Below, one piece after another: positions 55,644 through 63,167 of a stretch of 64,000 nt of DNA (the first letter of the stretch is position 1; each line of letters begins with the position of its first letter). The position numbers and the translations under genes were made by a program. Source of the DNA: Ligilactobacillus ubinensis (GTDB lineage: Bacteria; Bacillota; Bacilli; Lactobacillales; Lactobacillaceae); NCBI RefSeq assembly GCF_024160875.1, contig NZ_JAIULA010000011.1, forward strand, positions 1 to 64,000. Direction: 5' to 3'. The notes beneath the pieces were generated by a model that was not told the origin of the DNA, ran no database searches, and saw nothing but the letters and a program-made list of their open reading frames with translations.

Positions 55644-56918
55644 TCATTCATTTTCTGGTGCAATTTTAATTATTGTTGGAATTCTCCATAAAACATATAC
55701 TAGCATTATCACTGCACAGATAATTAGAACACTTGCTCCTGAGTTAACTTTCTCAAAAATAATCGTAAAGATTAGTGTTCCGATTGGCATAGCAGAAGTA
55801 TTTATTGTAATGATTGTTGACATAACTCTACCTAAAATTTCACTCGGGACCTTCATCTGTAAAAAAACTTGTGTAATGATATTTAATACTATAATTGAAC
55901 AACCTAAAATCATCATAATTAGCGTTCCTACTGTACTAATTACAAAAACATTTATCGAAAAAGCAAATAGTATTCCCAATAGCATAACCGAAAAAATCGT
56001 TACCAAAAGAGAGCTAATCATTTTATTTTTAAAACTCACTTTCTTTAAAAAAGTTCCAACTAATAAGCTGCCTATCAACATTCCCAGTGCATTACCACTT
56101 TCTAAATAACTAATTGGCGCGTTTCCTAAATGCAATTGGTCAGAAATTATGTAAGGCATTCCGATACTTAATGCTGTAAAAAAGAAATTTACGAAAACAC
56201 CAATTGTTATCATTTCTAAAATTAATTTTTGTTGTTTAATATAATTAATACCCACTTTGAAATTTTCAAGCTGCTTTTTTTGACTACCATCTTTCTTAAT
56301 CTTTTTTTGTTTAACATAGAAAAAGCGCATACTCATGATTATTAACAACGAAACGCTTGTTGCTCCTATCTCAAAAACAATCATCCATCTAAAACCAAAG
56401 ATTGCATACAAAGCCATCCCCAGTGCAGGCGCTACAATTGATGAAAGTGCACTAGCTGCTTGTGTGTATGAGCTAAGTGTTTGAATTTTTCCAACATTAA
56501 CAAGTTCATGAATTGCCGCCGAATAGGTTGTTGTATTAACTAGATTAGTAATTGAATTAATAAAAACAAAAACGATAATTGGAATAAAAAGAGCATCATT
56601 ATGAAAAAAATCAATTACCATAACTAAACTTGCTAGCGCGATTAATCGTAAGATAAGCGACAGTACAATGATTTTCTTATGCGGATATGTATCAACCAGA
56701 TTGCCCACTGGAATTACAAAAAGCATATTAACTATCGGCATAATAATCATCTCTAAACCAAAGCTCAATGGAGAATGTGTATTATTTAAAAGCATCAAAC
56801 CTAATGCAAAATTAAACATACTCCCTGATAGTGTACTAATTAAATTGCTAGCTACGTCTTTTAGAATTTGAATATTTGATGCTTTATCTGTAATTTCAAA
56901 TAATGGCTCTTCTTTCAT
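55644..56918 (-). CDS. MFS exporter-like protein
   Basis: A 424-residue 12-helix MFS protein. The pattern GNLVDTYPHKKIIVLSLILRL after helix 2 and the long central segment with LESGNALGMLIGSLLVG match the MFS_3-type exporter group, which includes macrolide and siderophore exporters. The divergent gene at 57034 encodes a small winged-helix protein that may control it. Substrate unknown. Confidence 0.78.
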   Translation of the reverse strand: MKEEPLFEITDKASNIQILKDVASNLISTLSGSMFNFALGLMLLNNTHSPLSFGLEMIIMPIVNMLFVIPVGNLVDTYPHKKIIVLSLILRLIALASLVMVIDFFHNDALFIPIIVFVFINSITNLVNTTTYSAAIHELVNVGKIQTLSSYTQAASALSSIVAPALGMALYAIFGFRWMIVFEIGATSVSLLIIMSMRFFYVKQKKIKKDGSQKKQLENFKVGINYIKQQKLILEMITIGVFVNFFFTALSIGMPYIISDQLHLGNAPISYLESGNALGMLIGSLLVGTFLKKVSFKNKMISSLLVTIFSVMLLGILFAFSINVFVISTVGTLIMMILGCSIIVLNIITQVFLQMKVPSEILGRVMSTIITINTSAMPIGTLIFTIIFEKVNSGASVLIICAVIMLVYVLWRIPTIIKIAPENE

Positions 56919-57033
56919 AACAATCCTTCTTTTGTTTTTATTTAATGCTAAAAATTATTTTATTGTTAAACAAATACTAATCATTTGATTTAAATTTGTC
57001 AATAAATTACTATTGTTTTGTAGAGGTGATTAT

Positions 57034-57612
57034 ATGTCTGAAAAAGAGGTTTCAGAACTTGCTAAAATTCTAGCAGACAAAAGAAATATTACAATTATAA
57101 AAGTGACCAATACCAAAAAAGGAATTACAATTAAAGAAATTGCCCAAGAATTGAAAGTACCTGTTAGTCAATTATATTATCCCATAAAGAAGCTAGTTGA
57201 AGTTGATATCCTTGAATTAGTTGCTATTAAACAAGTTAAAAATTTACAAGAATATTACTATTCCAGTTATAAATTAAATGATCATTCTTCTATAACTGAT
57301 TTTATGCATCATGAAGAAAATCTAAATATTTCTAGCGAATGGATTGCAAAACACGACAACGATTTCATTAAATTATTTTTATATAAAACCCAACTATTTT
57401 TAGATTCTGCTACTTCAGATATTGCTAAAGCTAAACAAAACGCTAATTATCTTACTGAAACAAAAGTTGGTGGTTTATATAGCACTGTCAATCTTTCAAA
57501 AGATGCTCGTAATAAGTTACTCTTAGATATTAGTAAATTAATCTCACAAGCTGAAAAGAATGATACTGGTTCTGAAAAATCCGAAGTTAATTTTCTAGTT
57601 GAAAGATGGTAA
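57034..57612 (+). CDS. ArsR-like winged-helix regulator
   Basis: A 192-residue protein. Its N-terminal third is a winged helix (TIKEIAQELKVPVSQLYYPIKKLVEVDIL), and the C-terminal part is helical and may bind a ligand or dimerise. It is divergent from the MFS exporter gene at 56918, a common arrangement for a transporter and its repressor. ATG 57034 follows AGAGGTGAT. The family name is approximate. Confidence 0.75.
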   Translation: MSEKEVSELAKILADKRNITIIKVTNTKKGITIKEIAQELKVPVSQLYYPIKKLVEVDILELVAIKQVKNLQEYYYSSYKLNDHSSITDFMHHEENLNISSEWIAKHDNDFIKLFLYKTQLFLDSATSDIAKAKQNANYLTETKVGGLYSTVNLSKDARNKLLLDISKLISQAEKNDTGSEKSEVNFLVERW

Positions 57613-57705
57613 ACCTTATAATTATTTTCAAAAGAGCTAATTAACTGCTAGTCCATCTTTTCTTATGTTATAATATCTTGAAAATGAAAAGAAAGAGGAT
57701 TGCGT

Positions 57706-58617
57706 ATGCCTATTATATATATTGTTGATCCAATGAATGATATTGGCATTGAAGTTTTAAAAAAGCAAGGTTACCACATCTTTATTCGCCCTGCAGGAAT
57801 GTCAATTGCAGCTACACAAAAACTAGTTGATTTCTCTAAAGTGTATGCCTTAATTATTCGTGCCACTAAGTTAACAACAGCTAACCTAACTGCTTTTACT
57901 AACCTTAAAATTATTGCACGTCATGGAGTTGGGGTTGATAACCTGCCCTTAGCAGCTATTAAGGAAGCTAATATCCGCTTAACCTATACACCTGGTTTAA
58001 ACGCTAGTTCAGTTGCTGAATTAACATTAACTTTTTGTCTATCCTTATTAAAACAGTTTCCTGTCAATCAACTTGGCGCTTTTCCTGACGGTGAACTTTT
58101 ACAAAATAAAACCATCGGGTTATTAGGATATGGAAAGATTGCTCAAAGATTCAGTGAACTCCTAAAACCATTTAACGTTAACCTGCTGGTTTATAACCAT
58201 CGTCCTAAAGATTTACTGTATGGAAAACAAACTACTCTTTCAGAAATTGCTGCTGCAGCTGATATTGTTAGTTTGCATATTCCTGCAACAACTGAAACTC
58301 GTGAGATAATTTCTGAAGACTTCTTTCATAAAATGAAAAGCACCGCCTATCTTATCAATACCGCACGTGGTGCATTAGTAAATAGCGATTCTTTATATCT
58401 CGCTTTACGTGATGGACAAATTGCTGGTGCTGCTCTCGATGTTTTAGATGCTGGCTCAACCTATTCGCTAACAGATTTTCAAAAACTTTCCAATATAATT
58501 CTTACACCACATATTGGAGCAAGTTCTATTGAAGTTCTCAAAGAATCTTCTTTACGGTGTGCTGATGAAATTTTACGTTACGCTGCTGGCAAAGAAGCAA
58601 TCAAAAGTTATTTCTAA
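57706..58617 (+). CDS. D-isomer 2-hydroxyacid dehydrogenase
   Basis: A 303-residue NAD-dependent dehydrogenase. The cofactor loop is GLLGYGKIAQRF, followed by LINTARGALVNSDSL and the catalytic His in LTPHIGASS, with Arg in IIARHGVGVDNL. It reduces a 2-keto acid or oxidises a D-2-hydroxy acid, with 3-phosphoglycerate, glyoxylate or branched keto acids as possible substrates. It is a single gene with a strong terminator. ATG 57706 has GAAAGAGGA upstream; TTG at 57700 is less likely. Confidence 0.85.
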   Translation: MPIIYIVDPMNDIGIEVLKKQGYHIFIRPAGMSIAATQKLVDFSKVYALIIRATKLTTANLTAFTNLKIIARHGVGVDNLPLAAIKEANIRLTYTPGLNASSVAELTLTFCLSLLKQFPVNQLGAFPDGELLQNKTIGLLGYGKIAQRFSELLKPFNVNLLVYNHRPKDLLYGKQTTLSEIAAAADIVSLHIPATTETREIISEDFFHKMKSTAYLINTARGALVNSDSLYLALRDGQIAGAALDVLDAGSTYSLTDFQKLSNIILTPHIGASSIEVLKESSLRCADEILRYAAGKEAIKSYF

Positions 58618-58624
58618 GCTAAAT

Positions 58625-58673
58625 AAAAACAGCATTATTCTTACTTTTAGAAAAGTGGAATAATGCTGTTTTT
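58625..58673 (+). terminator. Terminator of the hydroxyacid dehydrogenase gene
   Basis: A perfect 16-bp stem (58625-58640 with 58658-58673), starting AAAAACAGCATTATTC, is followed by T. Confidence 0.92.
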
Positions 58674-58750
58674 TATGGAGCTAAATCATTTACTTTATTT
58701 TTATTAATTGGTATCATTAGCTCCAACAATTATATGGAGGCATTTTTGAT

Positions 58751-59182
58751 ATGGAAAAACAAGACTCGCTCAAAAAACGCTTATCACCAGAACAATTCGA
58801 CGTTACTCAAAATGCTGCTACTGAAAAACCATTTAGTGGCATATATGATGCTTTTTATGAAGATGGCATCTACGTTGATATCGTTAGTGGTGAACCTTTA
58901 TTTAGCTCCCTTGATAAATATGATGCCGGTTGTGGCTGGCCCTCTTTCACTAAGCCAATTGCGCAAAATGCTATCACCAAAAAAACAGACTGGTCGCTTG
59001 GAATGCACCGTACGGAAGTAAGAAGTCATAACGCAGCTTCGCATTTAGGCCATATCTTCACAGATGGACCTAGTGCTAAGGGTGGGCTTCGGTACTGCAT
59101 TAATTCTGCTTCACTACGCTTTATTGCAGTAGCTGATTTAGACAAAGAAGGCTACAGCGAATATAAAAAACTTTTTGTTTAA
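58751..59182 (+). CDS. msrB: Peptide-methionine (R)-S-oxide reductase
   Basis: A 143-residue MsrB. The catalytic Cys116 lies in [13 protein letters not shown], and Cys61 in [10 protein letters not shown] is the usual resolving position. [15 protein letters not shown] matches the conserved core. The CxxC zinc pairs found in many MsrB proteins are absent. It repairs oxidised methionine in proteins. ATG 58751 follows GGAGG. It is a single-gene unit. Confidence 0.95.
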   Translation: MEKQDSLKKRLSPEQFDVTQNAATEKPFSGIYDAFYEDGIYVDIVSGEPLFSSLDKYDAGCGWPSFTKPIAQNAITKKTDWSLGMHRTEVRSHNAASHLGHIFTDGPSAKGGLRYCINSASLRFIAVADLDKEGYSEYKKLFV

Positions 59183-59232
59183 ATTGCAAAAAGATAACAT
59201 TAGTGGGATTTCATTTTTAATTTAATCATATA

Positions 59233-59272
59233 AATACTGCCTAGCAATCTACATAAATCACTAGACAGTATT
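59233..59272. terminator. Bidirectional terminator between msrB and the MFS gene
   Basis: A 12-base stem with one mismatch (59233-59244 with 59261-59272) is followed by TT and lies between convergent genes. Confidence 0.75.
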
Positions 59273-59293
59273 TTAAAAGAATATAATCCTTGC

Positions 59294-60511
59294 TTAATCT
59301 TTTATAGCTACTTTATCTTTTTTACGACTAATAGCTAAAACAAAGAATACGGTAGCTAAAATCAACATTAAAACTGTACAAATTCCAAATGCTGAAACTG
59401 GATCTGTTTTCCCAATAGTTTTTCCAATAAATGCTAACACGTAAGGTGAAACATATGCTCCAAGATTATTTAAAACCATTGCAAGCGAAATTGTAAGATT
59501 TTTCGAAGAATCTGGTGCACTATCAAGTACTGTACTATAAACGTATGGAATAAGAAGTGCAGAAGAACTAATCATAACAGCAAAAACAGTGAACATTAAC
59601 ATATTAGAAACATGCATCATACCAACAAAACCTAAAGAACTAATTACTAAAAAAATGACTGGTGTATAATGTTTAAATAACTTATATATTTGTCCATAAG
59701 CGATAGAAAGCACTGCACTCAATAAACCAGCAATAGAAAGAGAAGTTCCTAAAAATCCTTGATTACTCAAAGCTAGTTGCTTAATTGCTAAACCACTATC
59801 TGTATATAATGCCATTATCGTACTAAAGTAAACAAATAACATTAACATTCCAACAATTACTAATGCTGGCAATTTTTTATTTTCACTTTTAGCAATAGAC
59901 TGTTGTTTAACTTGCTGCTCATTATCTGCAGTATTTTGCTCATTATTTGCGTTCTTAGGAAAAGTAAGAACAAAAGTAATAAGTACTGGAACAACCAAAA
60001 AATAAACCCAAAATGATGCTTCCCATTTAATTCCAACTAATAAACCAGCAACAAATGTCATTGCACTAGAACCAAAAGATGATACCGCAGCTTGAATACC
60101 TAGTAAATTTCGTAATTCATCTCCTGAAAAAAAGTCTCCAAGAAGACTAACCGCAAGCGGGGTATATAATCCTGTCCCTGCACCATAAATAAAACGCAAC
60201 ACTTGAATTGCTGTAAAACTAGAAGTAAATGCTGGGCCAACTCCTCCAATTAATGCCAATAATAAACTAATAATAACTGTATTTCTTTTTCCGATATATT
60301 TTACAACTAGACTATTAAGTAATATAAACAACATCATCGAAAATGAAGGAATAGTTACCAATGCTTGAACTGATGCTGTACTATGATCAGAAAATGCACC
60401 CACCATTCCAACAACCGCAACTGAAATTGCACCTGCATCTTGTAACATTGTAGAAATAGATAAAATTCCAAATTTTAGTAATCCTTTTTTGTGTGTAACC
60501 ACTTTTGTCAT
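59294..60511 (-). CDS. Major facilitator transporter of unknown substrate
   Basis: A 405-residue 12-helix MFS protein. IQVLRFIYGAGTGLYTPLAVSLLGDFF at helices 4-5 and a central Lys/Gln-rich loop (about residues 190-215) are visible. The general pattern resembles cyanate/NimT-type carriers. I take ATG 60511 with AGGAGG upstream over the earlier start. A promoter and a perfect cre upstream imply glucose repression, so it may carry a carbon source or a product of its use. Confidence 0.75.
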   Translation of the reverse strand: MTKVVTHKKGLLKFGILSISTMLQDAGAISVAVVGMVGAFSDHSTASVQALVTIPSFSMMLFILLNSLVVKYIGKRNTVIISLLLALIGGVGPAFTSSFTAIQVLRFIYGAGTGLYTPLAVSLLGDFFSGDELRNLLGIQAAVSSFGSSAMTFVAGLLVGIKWEASFWVYFLVVPVLITFVLTFPKNANNEQNTADNEQQVKQQSIAKSENKKLPALVIVGMLMLFVYFSTIMALYTDSGLAIKQLALSNQGFLGTSLSIAGLLSAVLSIAYGQIYKLFKHYTPVIFLVISSLGFVGMMHVSNMLMFTVFAVMISSSALLIPYVYSTVLDSAPDSSKNLTISLAMVLNNLGAYVSPYVLAFIGKTIGKTDPVSAFGICTVLMLILATVFFVLAISRKKDKVAIKD

Positions 60512-60671
60512 TACAAATCCTCCTATTGTTTTAATCAACTTGCATTAAATCTAATTTACTTTCGATATTCAACTCAAAAATTTCACTAAAAAAGAAAATC
60601 TAGTTCAAATAAAATTGTCCAATATGCTTCAATTTTATTTGAAAATAAAGAAAGTTTTTGAATGCGCATTC

Positions 60672-60727
60672 TGTAAACGTTTCCTTAAACAAGTTAAAAA
60701 TATCATTAACTTTAGTGGATTGTCAAA
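60672..60727 (-). promoter_or_regulatory. Promoter and perfect cre before the MFS gene
   Basis: On the minus strand TTGACA (60727-60722) is followed after 17 bases by ATATTT. TGTAAACGTTTCCT (60672-60685) fits the CcpA consensus at every position and lies downstream of the start, as a roadblock site. Confidence 0.7.
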
Positions 60728-61347
60728 ACATTTTTACTAAAATAAAACTAAACAAAATATCTTTTTACATCAAAATACAATTTAAGTTGCATTAACTACC
60801 CCTTATAATAAAGGATTCTTTGATTACCATTATATATATTTCCATTATTATTGATGATTGTACACTTTATTTTTTTAGGTTCCATAATATACCCTAGTTA
60901 ACAGCCCTTAAAGTCCTGTTACTTTCACAAAACTTAAAAATCTACAGTATGTTTTTTAAGCGCTCTTTATTTTTAGTTTTGATAACTATTAGTAATTCGA
61001 AATATTTACAGAACTAGTACTACTCTCTATTTTTATTCTTTTAATTTTCTATGTATTCCGTTTGTTCCTAACACAAAACTAAAATAAGGCTAAAATAAAA
61101 ATTAATTATTTTTTGAATGTTACCTTAATTTCTTAAACAGCACTTGGTTCTGAAAGCACCATTTACTACCAATTAGTATATATTTCCTATTCTACTTAAG
61201 CTTCTGTTATTGTCATTCTAAACAAATGCTTATAAAAAAGCATAGTATCCTTATCCGCCAAGAAATCAAACTTTTCAGTTATTTTCTTAGTGAATGAAAG
61301 TTACTGTGCTTTTTACTTAATTAAATTTATAATTGTACTTCATAAAA
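60728..61347. other. A+T-rich gap with no visible gene
   Basis: This stretch of about 620 bases has frequent stops in all frames, no ribosome site with a plausible start, and no strong hairpin that I can find. Several short CTAAAATAAA-like runs occur, which I treat as low-complexity sequence. Confidence 0.5.
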
Positions 61348-62478
61348 TTATAAAATATTCAAATGTAATTCGTTATCGCGAACTATGCCCATCTTTTTCA
61401 TAACTTTGAAACCAACAACCGAAATAACTGCTGGCAATACCATTCCACAAGCTACATAAGTCAAGAACGTGCCCATTCCTTGACCCCAGAAATAAATAGG
61501 TGCAATAAATGAATTTAATCCTAAACCACCAACTGTATATGTTGCTCTAAATCCTAACATTACTGTAGCAAGAGGTGCACATACAATAGCTGAAACCATT
61601 GGTGGTAACAATTGCCATGGATTAATGATTAAATTAGGAAATTGTAGTTTCGGCGTTACAACAAATTGAGCTACATTTGCTCCAATAGTATTTTGCTTAT
61701 ATGACATTGCTGTAAAACCAACAAACTGTGCCGTTGTACCAATTGCAGCAGCTGCTGCTGAAATTGGATCAAGCATCAAAGCCACTGATAATGCTGCCGA
61801 TGATGCTGGTGTCATTAAGAACAGTGCCCACACCATTGAGATACACATCGAACCTAATAAAGGATTAACTTTCATAGATTCAGCAATAAATGCACTTACG
61901 CTCAATAAAGCTGGAGTAACAACAGCTGCCAAGCCTAATCCTGAGATTGTTCCAATCACAGTTGCTCCAAATGGAACCAAAACCATATCGAGCGGTGTCT
62001 TACCAGATAAATACTTTCCTATCAAAGCTGCAATAAGTCCTGCAGCGACAGCTGAAACTGGTTGCCCAGTTGTAAAGATACCTGTACCAGCTGCTTGTAC
62101 TGCCGTTTGACCTGTCGCTGTAACTGTTGCGACTCCCTTTGCTGCTGTAACAAAATGAACTGCATTTGAACCAACTGTTGCAGCTATCATAGAACTAAAC
62201 ATTACCAAAGTAGTAACATTTAATTGTGATGCCACTGCAAGCCCTAAAGCAGGTGCTAAAAGATCTTGTGCTAAAGTACCTGCTTGATATAGCGGTTGCC
62301 AATTTATAAAACCAGCAATTGTTTGCATTAGTAAGCCCATTCCTAATGTAACTAAAATTGCATTGGCAATTGCAGCAGAAATGTTATATGCATATTCCTT
62401 TACCGTCGTTTTTTGTTTTTTTATAGCACCCTCCATCGAAGATGTTGAAGTCGCTGTAGTTGTAGTTGTTTGTTCCAT
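61348..62478 (-). CDS. PfoR-type PTS EIIC-like membrane protein
   Basis: A 376-residue polytopic protein of the COG3641 (PfoR/EIIC-like) family. A Thr-rich cytoplasmic head (residues 2-15) precedes about ten membrane segments with many Gly and Ala. Segments ATVIGTISGLGLAAVVTPALL and SMVWALFLMTPASSAALSVALML fit the family. No EIIA or EIIB gene lies beside it, so true PTS transport is uncertain. Some relatives were linked to toxin regulation, but transport of a small metabolite is more likely. ATG 62478 follows AAAGGAG. Expression seems to be controlled by the leader-peptide attenuator just upstream. Confidence 0.78.
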   Translation of the reverse strand: MEQTTTTTATSTSSMEGAIKKQKTTVKEYAYNISAAIANAILVTLGMGLLMQTIAGFINWQPLYQAGTLAQDLLAPALGLAVASQLNVTTLVMFSSMIAATVGSNAVHFVTAAKGVATVTATGQTAVQAAGTGIFTTGQPVSAVAAGLIAALIGKYLSGKTPLDMVLVPFGATVIGTISGLGLAAVVTPALLSVSAFIAESMKVNPLLGSMCISMVWALFLMTPASSAALSVALMLDPISAAAAAIGTTAQFVGFTAMSYKQNTIGANVAQFVVTPKLQFPNLIINPWQLLPPMVSAIVCAPLATVMLGFRATYTVGGLGLNSFIAPIYFWGQGMGTFLTYVACGMVLPAVISVVGFKVMKKMGIVRDNELHLNIL

Positions 62479-62525
62479 AAATTTTAGCTCCTTTTGAAAA
62501 TATAATTAGTAAGACAACATTGAAA

Positions 62526-62618
62526 AAGAAAAAAGCATCCGCCGCTTTCATTACGGTGGATGCTTTCCTAAATACTTTATCCACCGCTGCTAACTTTTTA
62601 AAGCTGCATGCTGTGGAT
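62526..62618 (-). promoter_or_regulatory. Transcription attenuator upstream of the EIIC-like gene
   Basis: The minus-strand leader has four mutually pairing segments. Segment 1 is ATCCAC (62618-62613), 2 is CGGTGGAT (62586-62579), 3 is GCATCCACCG (62563-62554) and 4 is CGGCGGATGC (62544-62535). Segments 3 and 4 form a stem of up to 13 positions with one mismatch followed by six U, a terminator. Segments 2 and 3 pair perfectly over 8 bases and would prevent it, while 1 and 2 pair over 6-9 bases. Together with the short leader ORF ending 15 bases before segment 1, this is the layout of ribosome-controlled attenuation. Confidence 0.75.
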
Positions 62619-62632
62619 TAAAATGCTCTAAT

Positions 62633-62731
62633 TTAATAAACCGAGACATTCGATCGCACAACACGCATGCTAATAATGACTAGGCTTAAAATAGATTCAA
62701 CTGTGTTGCTACTACTTATATAACGCATCAT
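62633..62731 (-). CDS. Leader peptide of 32 residues
   Basis: ATG 62731 with GGGAG nine bases upstream opens a 32-residue frame. It reads MMRYISSSNTVESILSLVII for the first twenty and SMRVVRSNVSVY for the rest. Eight serines (three in a row at 6-8) and six valines stand out. It ends just before a set of alternative hairpins and a terminator in front of the EIIC-like gene. The arrangement suggests a regulatory peptide whose translation is sensed rather than a functional protein. Stalling at serine codons or at the stop codon are both possible. Confidence 0.65.
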   Translation of the reverse strand: MMRYISSSNTVESILSLVIISMRVVRSNVSVY

Positions 62732-62793
62732 AGCGACCGACTCCCTTCTTAATAATAAATTAGAAATAGATTAATTTTTTCTTTGATGAATAT

Positions 62794-62821
62794 ATCATAC
62801 CAAATTAGATTAAAATTGCAA
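62794..62821 (-). promoter_or_regulatory. Promoter of the leader-EIIC transcript
   Basis: On the minus strand TTGCAA (62821-62816) and TATGAT (62799-62794) are separated by 16 bases. Transcription would begin near 62787, giving a leader of about 310 bases. Confidence 0.55.
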
Positions 62822-62916
62822 GTCTTTTTTTAACATTTTCTTATTTTTTGTTGCTTTTTCAAAATAACTATCTTTTTTCTTCAATGTTTCCATTGTTTTC
62901 CTAATTAATTATCTCT

Positions 62917-62947
62917 AAAAAAAACCCTACGGTTATTTGCCGTAGAG
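62917..62947 (-). terminator. Terminator of the candidate small RNA
   Basis: CTACGG/CCGTAG (62945-62940 with 62932-62927) encloses a 7-base loop and is followed on the minus strand by GG and eight T. Confidence 0.85.
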
Positions 62948-63085
62948 AAAAAAGGAGTTATGTTTAGGTTATATGAGTCGGGGAACTCTTATAACCTATG
63001 TAAAATATCTCGGGGAAGACATTTTACAAATTATTTACTTTCTTTAGGGGGAGAAAAGTAAATGAAAAATTGTTTTTGTTATTAG
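62917..63085 (-). ncRNA. Candidate small RNA with three C-rich hairpin loops
   Basis: The minus strand of the 340-base gap can fold into three consecutive stem-loops. From 5' to 3' these are 63062-63034 (loop CCCCCTAA), 63027-63000 (loop TCCCCG) and 62997-62966 (loop TCCCCG). A typical terminator follows. Loops of the UCCCC kind are known in Firmicute small RNAs such as RsaE/RoxS, where they pair with Shine-Dalgarno sequences. A TACTATATAA box at 63101-63092 could be the -10 region, giving a start near 63085 and about 170 bases of RNA. The -35 region is weak, so the 5' end is uncertain. Confidence 0.55.
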
Positions 63086-63167
63086 GTATGTTTATATAGT
63101 ACTTAGAATTTATGAACTTTTTGTGAAACTTTATCGTTTAAAAATAGATAAATTTGCAAAACCAACT

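Noticed and set aside
60737-60762. CTAAAATAAAACTAAAC-like sequence resembling the LacI-cluster operator region
   Set aside because: It lacks the TTCTA/TAGAA arms, and similar A-rich runs recur in this gap, so it is probably composition only.
62960-63061. A plus-strand frame of 33 residues starting ATG after AAAGGAG, running through the three C-loop hairpins
   Set aside because: The ribosome site is only two bases from the ATG, the frame follows the stems of inverted repeats, and the minus-strand terminator explains the region better as an RNA gene. It is not excluded.
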